The notes beneath the pieces are model-generated. The model did no database searches. It was given only the letters and a program-made list of their open reading frames with translations, and was not told the origin of the DNA. From the NCBI RefSeq assembly GCF_900101675.1, contig NZ_FNKG01000001.1:124001-188000 (forward strand): a stretch of DNA of 64,000 bases. Direction: 5' to 3'. Source of the stretch: Curtobacterium sp. UNCCL20. Its GTDB lineage: Bacteria > Actinomycetota > Actinomycetes > Actinomycetales > Microbacteriaceae. Numbering within the stretch: the first letter of the stretch is position 1; every line of letters starts with the position of its first letter. Below, one piece after another: positions 53,519-63,644 of the stretch. The position numbers and the translations under genes are program-made.

Positions 53519-55159
53519 TCAGTGGAAGAAGTGCCGCTCGCCCGTGAAGTACATCGTCACGCCCGCGGCCTTCGCGGCGGCGATGACCTCGTCGTCGCGG
53601 ACGCTGCCGCCGGGCTGCGCCACCGCGCGGACACCCGCGTCGAGGAGCACCTGCAGGCCGTCGGCGAACGGGAAGAACGCGTCCGAGGCGGCGACGCTGC
53701 CCGAGGCACGCTCGCCGGCACGGGTCACCGCGAGGTGGCACGAGTCCACCCGGTTGACCTGCCCCATGCCGACGCCGACGCTCGCGCCCTGGTTCGCCAG
53801 CAGGATCGCGTTGGACTTCACCGCACGGCTCGCCTTCCACGCGAAGGCCAGGTCGGCGAGCGTCTGCTCGTCGGCGGGCTCCCCCGCGACGAGGTTCCAG
53901 GTGGCCTGGTCGAAGGCGGTGAAGCGGTCGGCGTCCTGCACGAGGAAGCCGCCGGAGATCTGCTTGACCTCGCGCGGGGCGAGGGCGAAGTCGACGGGCA
54001 GCGTGAGCAGGCGGATGTTCTTCTTGCGGGAGAGGATCTCGATCGCCTCGGGGTCGAACGCCGGGGCGATGACGACCTCGGTGAAGATGTCCTTGACCGT
54101 CTCCGCCATCGCGACCGTGACGGGGCGGTTCGCGGCGATGACCCCACCGAACGCCGACAGCGGGTCGCAGGCGTGCGCGGCGGCGTGCGCGGCGGCGATC
54201 GGGTCAGCGGCGTCCGCCGGGGCGATCGCGATGCCGCACGGGTTGGCGTGCTTGATGATCGCGACGGCGGGCTCGGCGAAGTCGTACGCGGCACGGACGG
54301 CGGCGTCGGCGTCGACGTAGTTGTTGTAGGACATCTCCTTGCCGTGCAGCTGCGTGGCCTGGGCGATGCCGGTGCCGCCCTCGGTCGTGTACAGCGCGGC
54401 GGCCTGGTGGGCGTTCTCGCCGTAGCGGAGGGTCGACCCGAGCGTGGCCTCGAACGCGAGCGACTCGTCGAAGGCACCCGGCGTCTCGATGTCGCCGTCG
54501 GTGGTCGGCGCTGCAGCTGTGCCCGTCGTGACGACGTCGCTCGCGAAGTACGAGGCGACCGCGGTGTCGTAGGCCGCGGTGTGCGCGAAGGCCTGCGCGG
54601 CGAGGCGCTTCCGCAGCTCGAGCGTGGTGCCGCCGGCACGGACGGCCTCGACGACCTCGGCGTAGGAGGCCGGCGAGACGACGATCGCGACGTTCGGGTG
54701 GTTCTTCGCCGACGCGCGGACCATCGCGGGGCCGCCGATGTCGACGTTCTCGACCACGGTCGCGGTGTCGGCGCCCGAGGCCACGGTCTCGACGAACGGG
54801 TACAGGTTGACGACCACGAGCTGGAACGGCTCGATGCCGAGCTCGCCGAGCTGCTGCTCGTGCGACTCGAGGCGGAGGTCGGCGAGGAGGCCCGCGTGCA
54901 CCGACGGGTGCAGCGTCTTCACGCGGCCGTCGAGCGACTCCGGGAAGCCGGTGACGCTGGAGACGTCGGTGACGGCGTACCCGGCGTCACGGATGGTCTG
55001 CGCCGTCGAACCGGTCGACACGATCTCGACGCCGGCGTCGGCGAGGGCACCGGCGAGCTCGAGCAGGCCGGACTTGTCGCTCACCGAGATGAGCGCCCGC
55101 CGCACGGGGACGAGGTCCCGGTCGCGGTACAGGCTGGGGTCGGCTGCGTGCACGCTCAT
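53519..55159 (-). CDS. purH: Bifunctional AICAR transformylase/IMP cyclohydrolase
   Basis: Last two steps of IMP synthesis, using 10-formyl-THF. 546 residues. N-terminal MGS-like cyclohydrolase domain ([13 protein letters not shown]...[27 protein letters not shown]) and C-terminal transformylase domain with [29 protein letters not shown] and the end [15 protein letters not shown] overlaps the purN stop (ATGA), fixing the start. 10-formyl-THF links it to folD and purU in this window. Confidence 0.97.
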   Translation of the reverse strand: MSVHAADPSLYRDRDLVPVRRALISVSDKSGLLELAGALADAGVEIVSTGSTAQTIRDAGYAVTDVSSVTGFPESLDGRVKTLHPSVHAGLLADLRLESHEQQLGELGIEPFQLVVVNLYPFVETVASGADTATVVENVDIGGPAMVRASAKNHPNVAIVVSPASYAEVVEAVRAGGTTLELRKRLAAQAFAHTAAYDTAVASYFASDVVTTGTAAAPTTDGDIETPGAFDESLAFEATLGSTLRYGENAHQAAALYTTEGGTGIAQATQLHGKEMSYNNYVDADAAVRAAYDFAEPAVAIIKHANPCGIAIAPADAADPIAAAHAAAHACDPLSAFGGVIAANRPVTVAMAETVKDIFTEVVIAPAFDPEAIEILSRKKNIRLLTLPVDFALAPREVKQISGGFLVQDADRFTAFDQATWNLVAGEPADEQTLADLAFAWKASRAVKSNAILLANQGASVGVGMGQVNRVDSCHLAVTRAGERASGSVAASDAFFPFADGLQVLLDAGVRAVAQPGGSVRDDEVIAAAKAAGVTMYFTGERHFFH

Positions 55160-55749
55160 GCGCTCGGGGTGCCCTTCAGGTCGGTGGTGCCGTTGGCGAT
55201 GTCGAGGATGGTCTGGATGAGGAGGCGGCGCTCGACCGGCTTGATGCGGTCGTGCAGCGTCGACTCGGAGTCGCCGGGCAGGACCGGGACGCGCTCCTGG
55301 GCGAGGATCGGGCCGCTGTCGACCCCGTCGTCGACCTTGATGACGCTCGCGCCGGTCTCGGTGACGCCCGCCGCGAGGGCGTCCCGCACGCCGTGCGCGC
55401 CGGGGAACTCGGGGAGGTACGCGGGGTGCGTGTTGATGATCGCGGGGCCGAACTCGGACACCACGGCCGGCGGCAGCAGGCGCATCAAGCCGGACAGCAC
55501 GAGCAGGTCGGGCGACCACGGCCGGATCTGCGCGGCGAGTTCGCGGCCCCACTCGGCACGCGAGTCGAACCGCGTGAACGGCACCGTGAAGGTCGGGATG
55601 GAGTACTCCTCGCCCAGACCGAGGCCCTCGGCGTCGCGGTCGGCACCGATGGCCACGACCCGCGCGGGGTACTCCGCATCGAGGGTCGCGTCGAGGAGGG
55701 CTCGGAGGTTCGAGCCGGCACCGGAGATCAGGACGACCAGTTCGAGCAC
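55156..55749 (-). CDS. purN: Phosphoribosylglycinamide formyltransferase
   Basis: Formylates GAR with 10-formyl-THF in purine synthesis. 197 residues: [14 protein letters not shown] at the N-terminus (phosphate loop), [32 protein letters not shown] with the catalytic His, and [13 protein letters not shown] with the catalytic Asp. GTG start because TAGGGT (55762 to 55757 on the minus strand) lies 7 bases upstream (leaderless). Operon purN-purH. Confidence 0.96.
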   Translation of the reverse strand: MLELVVLISGAGSNLRALLDATLDAEYPARVVAIGADRDAEGLGLGEEYSIPTFTVPFTRFDSRAEWGRELAAQIRPWSPDLLVLSGLMRLLPPAVVSEFGPAIINTHPAYLPEFPGAHGVRDALAAGVTETGASVIKVDDGVDSGPILAQERVPVLPGDSESTLHDRIKPVERRLLIQTILDIANGTTDLKGTPSA

Positions 55750-55791
55750 GGGATCAACCCTACCGGGCGTGCCGCCGTGCGACGCGGGCAG

Positions 55792-57810
55792 CTAGCGGTC
55801 GTCCTTCGGTCGACGCCACCACGGCAGCTCGTCCTCGGGGATCTGGTCGGTCGCGTCCCACCGCGACGCCGGCTTCAGCGGCGTCGCCGGCTGCTGTTCC
55901 GGCACGTCGTCCTCGGCGTCGTCGCGGCCGGCGACGAACTCCTCGGTGCTCCACGGGAACGCGGGCTGGGCCTCGGTGCCGGGCGCGGTGGGCAGGGGTG
56001 CGGCGGCCGGTGCTCGACCTCCGTCGGAGGCACGCTGGTCGCGGTCGACGTCGGAGCCCGTCACCCGGTCGCGGAGTTCGCCGGCGCGTCCGCGGACGGT
56101 GTCGGCAGCACCGCGGAGGCGGTCCCGGACGGCACCGACGCCACCGCGGGCGGCGGGGCGGCGTGCGTCGGTCACGCGGTCCGCCGCGACGACGTCGGTG
56201 CGGGCCCACTCGGGGAGCTCGACGTCGGCCTCGGTGTCGGTGTCGGCTGGCCTGGAGGCGCGGTGCGGCTCGGCACCGCCGGCAGCCTCCGCCGCGTGGC
56301 CGGCTCCCTGGGCGTCGTCGTGCGCCTCGTCGTCCGCGTCGCGCGCGTCCGCGTCGCGCGCATCCGCGTCGCGCGCGTCCGCGTCGTGGATCGGCTCGGT
56401 CGGCTGGTCGGCCCGCGTGGGCACGGAACCGGCGTGCGGCTCCTCGACGACGAAGCGGTGCACGTCGGTGGTGCGTCCCGCTCCGGCCTGGTCGAGCGCC
56501 GCGAGCAGCGAACCCTCGCGCTCGGCCGCCTCGTCCTCGGCGGCCGTGTCGACGGTCTCGTGCCAGCGGTCGCCGGTCCAGCCGCGCTCGGGCATCCGGA
56601 TGAGGTCGCTGCCCGCGGCGAGCGCCACGGCCGCCGGCACACCGACCTCCAGCGCTGCGAACGCCCCGACCACCAGGGCGTGCGGGCCGACGTCGGCCAG
56701 CCGTCCGGGGCCGAACGACCCCGACGAGACCCAGGCGACGAGCCCGGTGAGCACACCCGCCACGATGCCCGCCGCGATCCCGCCGAGGGCTCGGCGCAGC
56801 GCCGAGTTCGCGCTGCCGAGCGCATCGACGAGCCGCGGGCGGAGGAGTCCGCCGACCGCGAACCCGGCGATCACGGGCACGAGCACCCAGACGAGCCCGA
56901 ACGTGTGACCCGACGCGGGGAGGGCGCCGAACACCGGCAGACCGGGGATGGGGCCGAGCGTCGTGCCGATCGGGGAGACGCTCGAGCCGGTGCCGATCGC
57001 GAAGCCCGGGCCGACGAGCCACGAGGTTGCCCACCCGACGAAGTCCGGCAGGAACGCGAGCTGACCGACGGTGAGCGCGATGCCCCCGATGACGCCCGCG
57101 TGCGACCGTTCGTACAGGGAGATGACCTCGGCGAACGACGTGAAGAGCAGGAAGGCGACCACGACGCCCGCGACGGCGACCACCGCTGCGGTGGCGGCCG
57201 TCCCCGCGCGGAGGCCGAAGGCCGCGACGGCGCGCCAGTCGGCCGGCACGCGACCGGCCAGGTCGAGCACCCGCTGGGTCACCGGGTCGGCGGGGAGTCC
57301 GCGCCGGTGTCGGCAGAGCTCGGACGCGGCGTAGGCGGGGATCCCGAACCAGAGCGCGGGGAGGACGATCGCCTGCCACGTGGTGGGGTCGGTGGCAGCG
57401 GACCGGGTCGACAGCGCGACGGCGAGCCCGAGGACCGCGACGACGGCCGTGCCGACCAGCAGGCCCGTGCTGCGGTGCTCGGTCTCGGCGAACCGACGTC
57501 CGGCACGTGCGGCGAGCCAGGCCGTGACGATCGCGAAGCCGAGTGCCGCGAGCGTGACGTGGATCGGGTCGGTGGCGCCGCTGACGCCCGAGGACTTGGC
57601 GAGCGCCGAACCGAGCAGGAACGACACGTCGACGCCGTGTCCGACGAGCCAGACGCTCCCCGTGGCCTTCCAGAAGACGTCCCAGTCGATCTGCAGCCCG
57701 TACTCGAAGCCCCAGAGCAGGGTGAGCGGGACCAGGGCGATCCCGAGGCCGACGCCGACCGTCACGACCGCCTCGATCGCGGCGAGCAGTGCGGTTCCCA
57801 GGCGGTTCAT
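55792..57810 (-). CDS. DUF6350-like multi-spanning membrane protein
   Basis: 672 residues. About ten to twelve transmembrane helices fill residues 1-410; the C-terminal 260 are charged and disordered, with a Asp-Ala-Arg repeat (56332-56395, a 15/18-base array) and RASRP encoded by an exact motif copy at 56250-56263. Occurs just upstream of purN in Microbacteriaceae as a cell-division-associated or unknown membrane protein family (DUF6350); function unknown. ATG with TATCCT (57823 to 57818 on the minus strand) 7 bases upstream (leaderless). Confidence 0.85.
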   Translation of the reverse strand: MNRLGTALLAAIEAVVTVGVGLGIALVPLTLLWGFEYGLQIDWDVFWKATGSVWLVGHGVDVSFLLGSALAKSSGVSGATDPIHVTLAALGFAIVTAWLAARAGRRFAETEHRSTGLLVGTAVVAVLGLAVALSTRSAATDPTTWQAIVLPALWFGIPAYAASELCRHRRGLPADPVTQRVLDLAGRVPADWRAVAAFGLRAGTAATAAVVAVAGVVVAFLLFTSFAEVISLYERSHAGVIGGIALTVGQLAFLPDFVGWATSWLVGPGFAIGTGSSVSPIGTTLGPIPGLPVFGALPASGHTFGLVWVLVPVIAGFAVGGLLRPRLVDALGSANSALRRALGGIAAGIVAGVLTGLVAWVSSGSFGPGRLADVGPHALVVGAFAALEVGVPAAVALAAGSDLIRMPERGWTGDRWHETVDTAAEDEAAEREGSLLAALDQAGAGRTTDVHRFVVEEPHAGSVPTRADQPTEPIHDADARDADARDADARDADDEAHDDAQGAGHAAEAAGGAEPHRASRPADTDTEADVELPEWARTDVVAADRVTDARRPAARGGVGAVRDRLRGAADTVRGRAGELRDRVTGSDVDRDQRASDGGRAPAAAPLPTAPGTEAQPAFPWSTEEFVAGRDDAEDDVPEQQPATPLKPASRWDATDQIPEDELPWWRRPKDDR

Positions 57811-57874
57811 CGCAGCGAGGATACGTGCCCGACCCCCCTTCCCCGGGGAGCCGCGCGGCGCGCGGCGGCCTCCG

Positions 57875-57944
57875 CAAAACACCGGTGCTCGTCAGCCGAA
57901 CCCGCACATGAGGCGGTTCGACCGACGAACACCGGTGTTTTGCC
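57875..57944 (-). repeat. 67-bp dispersed element with ACACCGGTGTT ends, copy 2
   Basis: Reverse-complement relative of the element at 38449-38515: same length, same spacing of the two end palindromes and a conserved interior. It lies between sucD and the DUF6350 gene. Confidence 0.75.
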
Positions 57945-57964
57945 GGCGCTCTCGCGAGCAGGGC

Positions 57965-58852
57965 CTAGCGGGAGGCGACCACCTCGCGCAGCAGCGCAGC
58001 GGTCTCGGACGGCGTCTTGCCGACGCGCACGCCGGCCGCTTCGAGCGCCTGCTTCTTCGCCTCGGCGGTGCCGGCGGAACCGGACACGATCGCGCCTGCG
58101 TGCCCCATCGTCTTGCCCTCGGGGGCGGTGAAGCCCGCGACGTAGCCGACGACCGGCTTCGTGACGTGCGCCTTGATGTAGTCGGCCGCGCGCTCCTCGG
58201 CGTCGCCACCGATCTCACCGATCATCACGATCGCCTCGGTCTCGGGGTCGGCCTCGAACGCGGCGAGCGCGTCGATGTGCGTCGTGCCGATGACCGGGTC
58301 GCCGCCGATGCCGATGGCGGTCGAGAAGCCGAGGTCGCGGAGCTCGTACATCATCTGGTAGGTCAGCGTGCCCGACTTCGACACGAGGCCGATCGGGCCC
58401 TTGCCGGTGATGGTCGCCGGCGTGATGCCGACGAGGGACTCACCGGGCGTGATGATGCCGGGGCAGTTCGGGCCGATGATGCGGGTCTTGCCGCCGAGGG
58501 CCTTCGCGTGCGCCCAGAACTCCGCGGAGTCCTGCACGGGGATGCCCTCGGTGATGACGACGACGAGGTGGATCTCGGCGTCGATGGCCTCCATCACGGC
58601 GTCCTTCGCGAACGCCGGCGGGACGAAGACGATCGAGACGTCGGCACCGGTGGTGTCGATGGCCTCGCGCACCGAGCCGAACACCGGCAGGGTGACGTCG
58701 CCGTGGGTGACGGTCGTGCCGGCCTTGCGGGCGTTCACGCCGCCGACGACCTGGGTGCCGGCCTTGAGCATGAGCGCGGTGTGCTTCGTGCCCTCGCCGC
58801 CGGTGATGCCCTGGACGATGACCTTGGAGTCCTTGTTGAGGAAGATCGACAT
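57965..58852 (-). CDS. sucD: Succinyl-CoA synthetase alpha subunit
   Basis: CoA-binding, His-phosphorylated subunit of the TCA-cycle enzyme. 295 residues: Rossmann-type [29 protein letters not shown] and the phospho-histidine loop [19 protein letters not shown] near 245. ATG 14 bases after sucC with GGAGCC upstream; same operon. Confidence 0.98.
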   Translation of the reverse strand: MSIFLNKDSKVIVQGITGGEGTKHTALMLKAGTQVVGGVNARKAGTTVTHGDVTLPVFGSVREAIDTTGADVSIVFVPPAFAKDAVMEAIDAEIHLVVVITEGIPVQDSAEFWAHAKALGGKTRIIGPNCPGIITPGESLVGITPATITGKGPIGLVSKSGTLTYQMMYELRDLGFSTAIGIGGDPVIGTTHIDALAAFEADPETEAIVMIGEIGGDAEERAADYIKAHVTKPVVGYVAGFTAPEGKTMGHAGAIVSGSAGTAEAKKQALEAAGVRVGKTPSETAALLREVVASR

Positions 58853-58866
58853 TGTTCTGAGGCTCC

Positions 58867-60036
58867 TTACGCCGCGGCCGCGGCGAGCTCGGCGGCCTGC
58901 TCGGCCGCATCGTCCATGGTCGCGGCGATCGTCACGAGGGGGTGTGCCGCCTCGCGCAGGATCCGGCGACCCTCGTCCACGTTGTTGCCGTCCAGGCGGA
59001 CGACGAGCGGCTTGGTGGCCGCGTCGCCGAGGATGCCGAGCGCTGCGACGATGCCGTTCGCGACCGCGTCGCAGGCGGTGATGCCGCCGAACACGTTGAC
59101 GAAGACGCTCTTCACCTGCGGGTCGCCGAGGATGACGTCGAGGCCGTTGGCCATGACCTCCGCCGAGGCGCCGCCGCCGATGTCGAGGAAGTTCGCGGGC
59201 TTCACGCCGCCGTGGCGCTCACCGGCGTAGGCGACGACGTCGAGCGTCGACATGACGAGCCCGGCACCGTTCCCGATCACGCCGACCTGGCCGTCGAGCT
59301 TGACGTAGTTGAGGCCGTGCGCCTTCGCCTTGGCCTCGAGCGGGTCCTCGCTGGCGGTGTCCTCGAGCGCCTGGTGGGCCTCGTGGCGGAAGTCGGCGTT
59401 CTCGTCGAGGGAGACCTTGCCGTCGAGGGCGAGGATCTGGCCGTCGCCGGTGCGGACGAGGGGGTTCACCTCGACGAGGGTGGCGTCCTCGCCGGCGTAG
59501 ACGTCGTAGAGCTTGGCGAAGACGCCCGCGACCTGCTCGACGAGTTCCTCGGGGAACCCGGCCTGGCGCGCGATCGCCTCGCCGGCCTCCTGGTTGATGC
59601 CGGTGAGGGGGTTCACCTCGACGCGGGCGAGGGCCTCGGGCTTCTCGACCGCGAGCTGCTCGATCTCCATGCCGCCCTCGACGCTGGTGAGGGAGAGGTA
59701 GGAGCGGTTGGCTCGGTCGAGCAGCACCGAGAAGTAGAACTCCTCGGCGATGTCGGCGCCCTGGGCGATCATCACGCGCTTGACCGTGTGGCCCTTGATG
59801 TCGAGGCCGAGGATCGCCTGGGCGTGCTCGAAGGCCTCGTCCGGGGTCTTCGCGACCTTGACGCCGCCGGCCTTGCCGCGACCGCCGACCTTCACCTGGG
59901 CCTTGACGACGACGACACCACCGATCTTCTCGGCCGCCGCCCTCGCCTCGTCCGGGGTGTCGGCGATGATCCCCTGGAGGACGGGGACGCCGTAGGACTC
60001 GAAGAGGTCCCTGGCCTGGTACTCGAAAAGATCCAC
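58867..60036 (-). CDS. sucC: Succinyl-CoA synthetase beta subunit (ADP-forming)
   Basis: ATP-grasp subunit. 389 residues: [19 protein letters not shown] start, [26 protein letters not shown], and the CoA-ligase loop [18 protein letters not shown] segment followed by [19 protein letters not shown] at 60036 with GAAGAAG upstream; the frame is open further but without protein-like sequence. A small inverted repeat (60095-60115) lies in the promoter region. Confidence 0.97.
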   Translation of the reverse strand: MDLFEYQARDLFESYGVPVLQGIIADTPDEARAAAEKIGGVVVVKAQVKVGGRGKAGGVKVAKTPDEAFEHAQAILGLDIKGHTVKRVMIAQGADIAEEFYFSVLLDRANRSYLSLTSVEGGMEIEQLAVEKPEALARVEVNPLTGINQEAGEAIARQAGFPEELVEQVAGVFAKLYDVYAGEDATLVEVNPLVRTGDGQILALDGKVSLDENADFRHEAHQALEDTASEDPLEAKAKAHGLNYVKLDGQVGVIGNGAGLVMSTLDVVAYAGERHGGVKPANFLDIGGGASAEVMANGLDVILGDPQVKSVFVNVFGGITACDAVANGIVAALGILGDAATKPLVVRLDGNNVDEGRRILREAAHPLVTIAATMDDAAEQAAELAAAAA

Positions 60037-60094
60037 GCTGTTCTTCTTCCCGCACGGTTCGTGCGATCGGCATCGGTTTCCCGGTCGCGCCTCC

Positions 60095-60115
60095 ACATCG
60101 AGGGTCGCTCGATGT
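60095..60115. promoter_or_regulatory. Inverted repeat upstream of sucC
   Basis: ACATCGAG-GGTCG-CTCGATGT, perfect 8-base arms, 59 bases before the sucC start. A/T content is higher than its surroundings and TTGTCT lies just upstream on the minus strand as a possible -35. Operator candidate of unknown regulator. Confidence 0.45.
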
Positions 60116-60256
60116 CGAGACAACGGCCGACCCAGAGCCTAGCGCTGGTGGGTGGACGTCCGGTGCCAGGATGCGGCATCCGTTCTGCGCGGCCCCGCCG
60201 TCCGGTGCGCGCATCGCCGAACGGGACCACAGCGACCGCTCGGCACCGTCGAACAG

Positions 60257-61882
60257 ATGGACACCGCACTCCGCTCCCGCGCCGCCGACGTCTTCGGGTG
60301 GGACCTCCGCCCCGAGCAGGAGACGGTGGTCGACGCCGTGCTGTCCGGCCGCGACGCCCTCGCGGTGATGCCGACCGGATCCGGCAAGTCCGCGATCTAC
60401 CAGGTCGCCGGGCTCGCCCTCGACGGCCCCATCGTGGTCGTGTCGCCCCTCGTCGCGCTGCAGGAGGACCAGGTCGTGGGGCTGGAGGACCACCCGGAGG
60501 CGCCGCGCGCGGTCACGATCAACGCGACCCGGGCCCGCCGCGACCTCGACGAGGCGTGGGGCGCGGTCGAGGCGGGTGGTGCTCGCTACGTCTTCCTCGC
60601 GCCGGAGCAGCTCGCGAAGGACGACGTGGTCGATCGGCTCCGTGCTGCCGGGGTCGCCCTGGTGACGGTCGACGAGGCGCACTGCGTCTCGTCCTGGGGC
60701 CACGACTTCCGCCCCGACTACCTCGTGCTCGGCGAGGTCGTCGAGCGACTCGGACGCCCGCCGGTGCTGGCGATGACGGCGACCGGTTCCTCACCGGTGC
60801 GCGCCGAGGTCGTCGAGCGGCTCGGGATGCGGGACCCGCTCGTGCTCGCCACCGGGTTCGACCGTCCCGAGCTCCGGCTCGAGGTCGTCCGGCACAGCGA
60901 CGCCGACGCCAAGCGGGACGCGCTCGTCGAGCAGGTCGCGGGGCTCGAGGGCGACGGGATCGTCTACGTTGCGACCCGGGCCGAGACGCTCGTGTACGCC
61001 GACGAGCTGGTCGAGGCCGGTCGTCGGGCGAAGCCGTACCACGCGGGTCTCCGGGTGCGGGACCGCGAGGCCGTGCACCACGCCTTCCGCGACGGGGACG
61101 TGGACGTGGTCGTCGCGACGAGCGCCTTCGGCATGGGCATCGACAAGCCCGACGTCCGTTTCGTCGTGCACGCCGACGTGCCGGAGTCGGTCGACGCCTA
61201 CTACCAGGAGGTCGGACGCGCGGGCCGCGACGGCGAACCCGCCCTCGCCACGATGCACTACCGCGCGGAGGACCTCGGGCTCCGGCGCTTCTTCGCCTCG
61301 GGCAGCCCCCGCCCCGCCTCGCTCCGCGCGGTGTTCGACGCGGTCCCGGCGGACGGACCGCTCGCGCGCTCGGACCTCGCGGCCGCGAGCGGGCTCTCGG
61401 CGCGGACGGCCGGACGGGCCGCCAACGCCCTGGTCGACGCGGGTGCCCTGTCCGACGAGCGGGACGGCCTCGTGCGTGTCCCCGGCGGCCCGGAGCACGC
61501 GGACGACGCGGCTCGTGCCGCCTCGGAGCGTGCTGCCGACCGGGAGCGCATCGAGGAGTCCCGGATCGCGATGATCCGCCGGTACGCCGAGACCGACGAG
61601 TGCCGCCGGCAGTTCCTCCTCGGGTACTTCGGCGACGAGCTGCCGGAGCCCTGCGGCAACTGCGACAGCTGCTCGTCCGGGTCCGCAGCCGAGTCGCACG
61701 CAGCGAACGGGTCCTCCGACGACAGCTGGCCGACCGACGCCGCGGTCGAGCACGCCGAGTGGGGTCGCGGCACGGTCATGAGCACGGAGGACGACCGGCT
61801 GACGGTGTTCTTCGAGTCCGCCGGGTACCGGACGCTCGCCCTCGCCGACGTCGAGGAGCGGCAGCTGCTCGAACGGGTCTGA
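60257..61882 (+). CDS. RecQ-family ATP-dependent DNA helicase
   Basis: 3'-5' DNA helicase for repair/recombination. 541 residues: Walker A PTGSGKSAIYQ (39-49), DEAHCVSSWGHDFRPDY, ATSAFGMGIDKPDVRF and the arginine-finger QEVGRAGRDG. A short winged/zinc region follows with CRRQFLLGYF...CGNCDSC. No HRDC domain, so it is a short RecQ. C-terminus WGRGTVMSTEDDRLTVFF is a small extra domain seen in actinobacterial versions. ATG; a weak CACCGT sits 7 bases upstream. Confidence 0.95.
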   Translation: MDTALRSRAADVFGWDLRPEQETVVDAVLSGRDALAVMPTGSGKSAIYQVAGLALDGPIVVVSPLVALQEDQVVGLEDHPEAPRAVTINATRARRDLDEAWGAVEAGGARYVFLAPEQLAKDDVVDRLRAAGVALVTVDEAHCVSSWGHDFRPDYLVLGEVVERLGRPPVLAMTATGSSPVRAEVVERLGMRDPLVLATGFDRPELRLEVVRHSDADAKRDALVEQVAGLEGDGIVYVATRAETLVYADELVEAGRRAKPYHAGLRVRDREAVHHAFRDGDVDVVVATSAFGMGIDKPDVRFVVHADVPESVDAYYQEVGRAGRDGEPALATMHYRAEDLGLRRFFASGSPRPASLRAVFDAVPADGPLARSDLAAASGLSARTAGRAANALVDAGALSDERDGLVRVPGGPEHADDAARAASERAADRERIEESRIAMIRRYAETDECRRQFLLGYFGDELPEPCGNCDSCSSGSAAESHAANGSSDDSWPTDAAVEHAEWGRGTVMSTEDDRLTVFFESAGYRTLALADVEERQLLERV

Positions 61883-61910
61883 ACCACGAGCGGCGAGTGG
61901 GCGGGGGAAG

Positions 61911-61944
61911 GCGCGGTCGCTCGACCACCCGTCGGCGACCGCGC
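61911..61944. terminator. Stem-loop downstream of the recQ-like gene
   Basis: GCGCGGTCGC (61911-61920) pairs perfectly with 61935-61944, with outer GAGTGG/CCACTC possible. It lies 28 bases after the helicase stop. Confidence 0.6.
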
Positions 61945-62086
61945 TCCACTCCCCCGAGCACGGCGAGTGTGCCTCGCCGGTGTGACCCGCAGGTGTCCGC
62001 CGGGTGAACGATGTCCACCCCGCGAACCGGACGCCTCCGCAGCCCGGCGGCGTAGACAGGAGTCCCCGAACCGAGAGGAGCGCGCA

Positions 62087-62368
62087 GTGAGCGACCCCGG
62101 CATCACGCCCGACGACGGAACCGACGAGTTCCGCGACGACGACGTGGACACCGAACACACCGGCCCGTACGAGGAGGACTTCCGCGAGGAGTCCCTCGAG
62201 ACCGTCACGAACGACGCGGTCGCCGGCGAGACCGTCGAGCCGCAGCCCGGCGACGGTACCGACGACGGCCCCACCGGCGGCGCCCCACGAGAGGGATCGC
62301 CGGACCTGTGGGAGCAGGACGAGGAACTGCCCGACCTGGGCGGCGACCTCGGCACCAAGCCCCTCTGA
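62087..62368 (+). CDS. Small acidic protein of unknown function
   Basis: 93 residues, very acidic (Asp/Glu about one third), no aromatic core beyond a few residues, no signal or membrane segment; probably disordered. GTG start with GAGAGGAG 9-16 bases upstream. A typical actinobacterial small acidic hypothetical with no recognised family. Confidence 0.65.
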   Translation: MSDPGITPDDGTDEFRDDDVDTEHTGPYEEDFREESLETVTNDAVAGETVEPQPGDGTDDGPTGGAPREGSPDLWEQDEELPDLGGDLGTKPL

Positions 62369-62406
62369 CACGGCCTGCCCGGAGCACGGCCCCGTACGAT
62401 CGGGCC

Positions 62407-62772
62407 GTGCTCCGTCGTGTCCGTGCCAGCGTCCGTCGCATGCCCGGCGCCGTCCGGCTCATCTCGCTCGCCGCGCTGCTGCTCACCGCCGCCGCGGGCA
62501 ACGTCGCGGTGCGGTCGGGTCCGGTCGTCGAGTGGGTCCTCCTGCTCGTGGTCGCGGTCGTCGGAGCCGTCGTCGCCGGAGCCCCGGCCCACCTCTGGCC
62601 GTTGCCGGCCATCTGGCTCGTCGCCACCCTCCTCGTCACGACGACGGGGGTCCCCGTCGACGGCGTGACACTGGCGGTCTCCCTGGTCGCCGGGGGCGTC
62701 GCGCTCGTCGCGGCGATCGCCGTCGACGTCCAGCCGACCCTGCGGCGGCGACGACGCGGGGTGCGTCCGTGA
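62407..62772 (+). CDS. Small membrane protein
   Basis: 121 residues, basic N-terminus (RRVRASVRRM), three to four hydrophobic segments (about 17-34, 39-58, 63-80, 86-106) and an Arg-rich tail. Function unknown. GTG with TACGAT (62395-62400) 6 bases upstream (leaderless). Stop overlaps the next start (GTGA). Confidence 0.72.
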   Translation: MLRRVRASVRRMPGAVRLISLAALLLTAAAGNVAVRSGPVVEWVLLLVVAVVGAVVAGAPAHLWPLPAIWLVATLLVTTTGVPVDGVTLAVSLVAGGVALVAAIAVDVQPTLRRRRRGVRP

Positions 62773-63605
62773 CCAGCAGCCGGCCTGGAGGTGCGGGGCA
62801 CGACCGCCACCGCGCCTCCAGGCCGTCCACCGGTCGCGTCCAGGACCGTGACCTGCGTCGGTTCCTCGCCGACAGCACGCCGGTGGCCGCGGGCGGCCGC
62901 GCCATCCTCCTGCAGATCGCCGACCCCGTCGTCGGAGCGGGGGTCCGGCGGCACTCGGACTTCGCGCGTCGACCGCAGCAGCGGCTGGCCCACACCCTGA
63001 TGTTCGTGTACGCGGTCGTGATCGGCACCGACGCGGACGCTGCCGTCGCGACCTCGTTCGTGCACCGCGCCCACCGGACGGTCACCGGCGCCGACGAGGT
63101 GGACCGGCAGCTCTGGGTCGCCGCCACGCTGTTCGACTCCGCGCGGCGGGCCCACGAACTGTTCGGCGACCCTGTCGACGCGGTCCGCGCCGAGGCCGTC
63201 CTCCGCGCGTACGCGCCGATCGGCACCGCCCTCCGCGTCCCGGTCGGCCGCTGGCCGGACTCCGTCGACGCCTTCGACCGGTACTGGGCGGACACGCTGG
63301 ACCGGCTCGAGGTGACGGACGATGCCCGCGGGGTCGTCCGTGACCTGCTGCACCCGCGGTTCGCGCCGGTCTGGGTGCGCGCGGCGATGCCCCTCGTGCG
63401 CGTCGTCACCGTCGGGATGCTGCCGGATGCGGTGCGCGAGCAGTACGGGTTCGCCTGGGGGCCGCGCGAGCAGCGGCGTTTCCGGCTGACCGTCCGCCGG
63501 GTGCGCCGGGTCCGGTCGCTCGTGCCGGGGTGGCTGCTGCGCCTGCCCGGGCCGCTGCTGCTGCGGGCGATGCACCGAACGGCTGCGCGACACATCCGAA
63601 CCTGA
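62769..63605 (+). CDS. MpaB-type oxygenase (DUF2236 family)
   Basis: 278 residues. DUF2236/latex-clearing-protein-like core: AGGRAILLQIADPVVGAGVRRHSDF, TVTGADEVDRQLWVAATLFDSA and YWADTLDRLEV. These relatives bind heme and act as oxygenases or peroxidases; the substrate here is unknown. GTG overlapping the previous stop. The first 30 codons contain an inverted pair of the dispersed motif (62781-62825), so the N-terminal tail RPGGAG...RASRP is repeat-derived. Confidence 0.85.
   Translation: MTSSRPGGAGHDRHRASRPSTGRVQDRDLRRFLADSTPVAAGGRAILLQIADPVVGAGVRRHSDFARRPQQRLAHTLMFVYAVVIGTDADAAVATSFVHRAHRTVTGADEVDRQLWVAATLFDSARRAHELFGDPVDAVRAEAVLRAYAPIGTALRVPVGRWPDSVDAFDRYWADTLDRLEVTDDARGVVRDLLHPRFAPVWVRAAMPLVRVVTVGMLPDAVREQYGFAWGPREQRRFRLTVRRVRRVRSLVPGWLLRLPGPLLLRAMHRTAARHIRT
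62781..62825. repeat. Inverted pair of the GCCTGGAGGC motif inside a coding region
   Basis: CGGCCTGGAGGTGCGG (62781-62796) and CCGCGCCTCCAGGCCG (62810-62825) pair with one G-T, around a 13-base loop, same architecture as 43445-43492. It lies in codons 5-19 of the MpaB-type gene. Confidence 0.78.
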
Positions 63606-63608
63606 TTC

Positions 63609-63638
63609 TTGTCATTGCGACAAATACCGTGGTACGGT
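63609..63638 (+). promoter_or_regulatory. Promoter and inverted repeat of the PRPP-synthetase-like gene
   Basis: TTGTC-ATTGC-GACAA at 63609-63623 is a perfect 5-5-5 inverted repeat. TTGTCA (63609-63614) serves as -35, followed after an 18-base spacer by TACGGT (63633-63638), 6 bases before the ATG, so the transcript is leaderless. The repeat could be a repressor site covering the -35. Confidence 0.55.
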
Positions 63639-63644
63639 CGAGCC

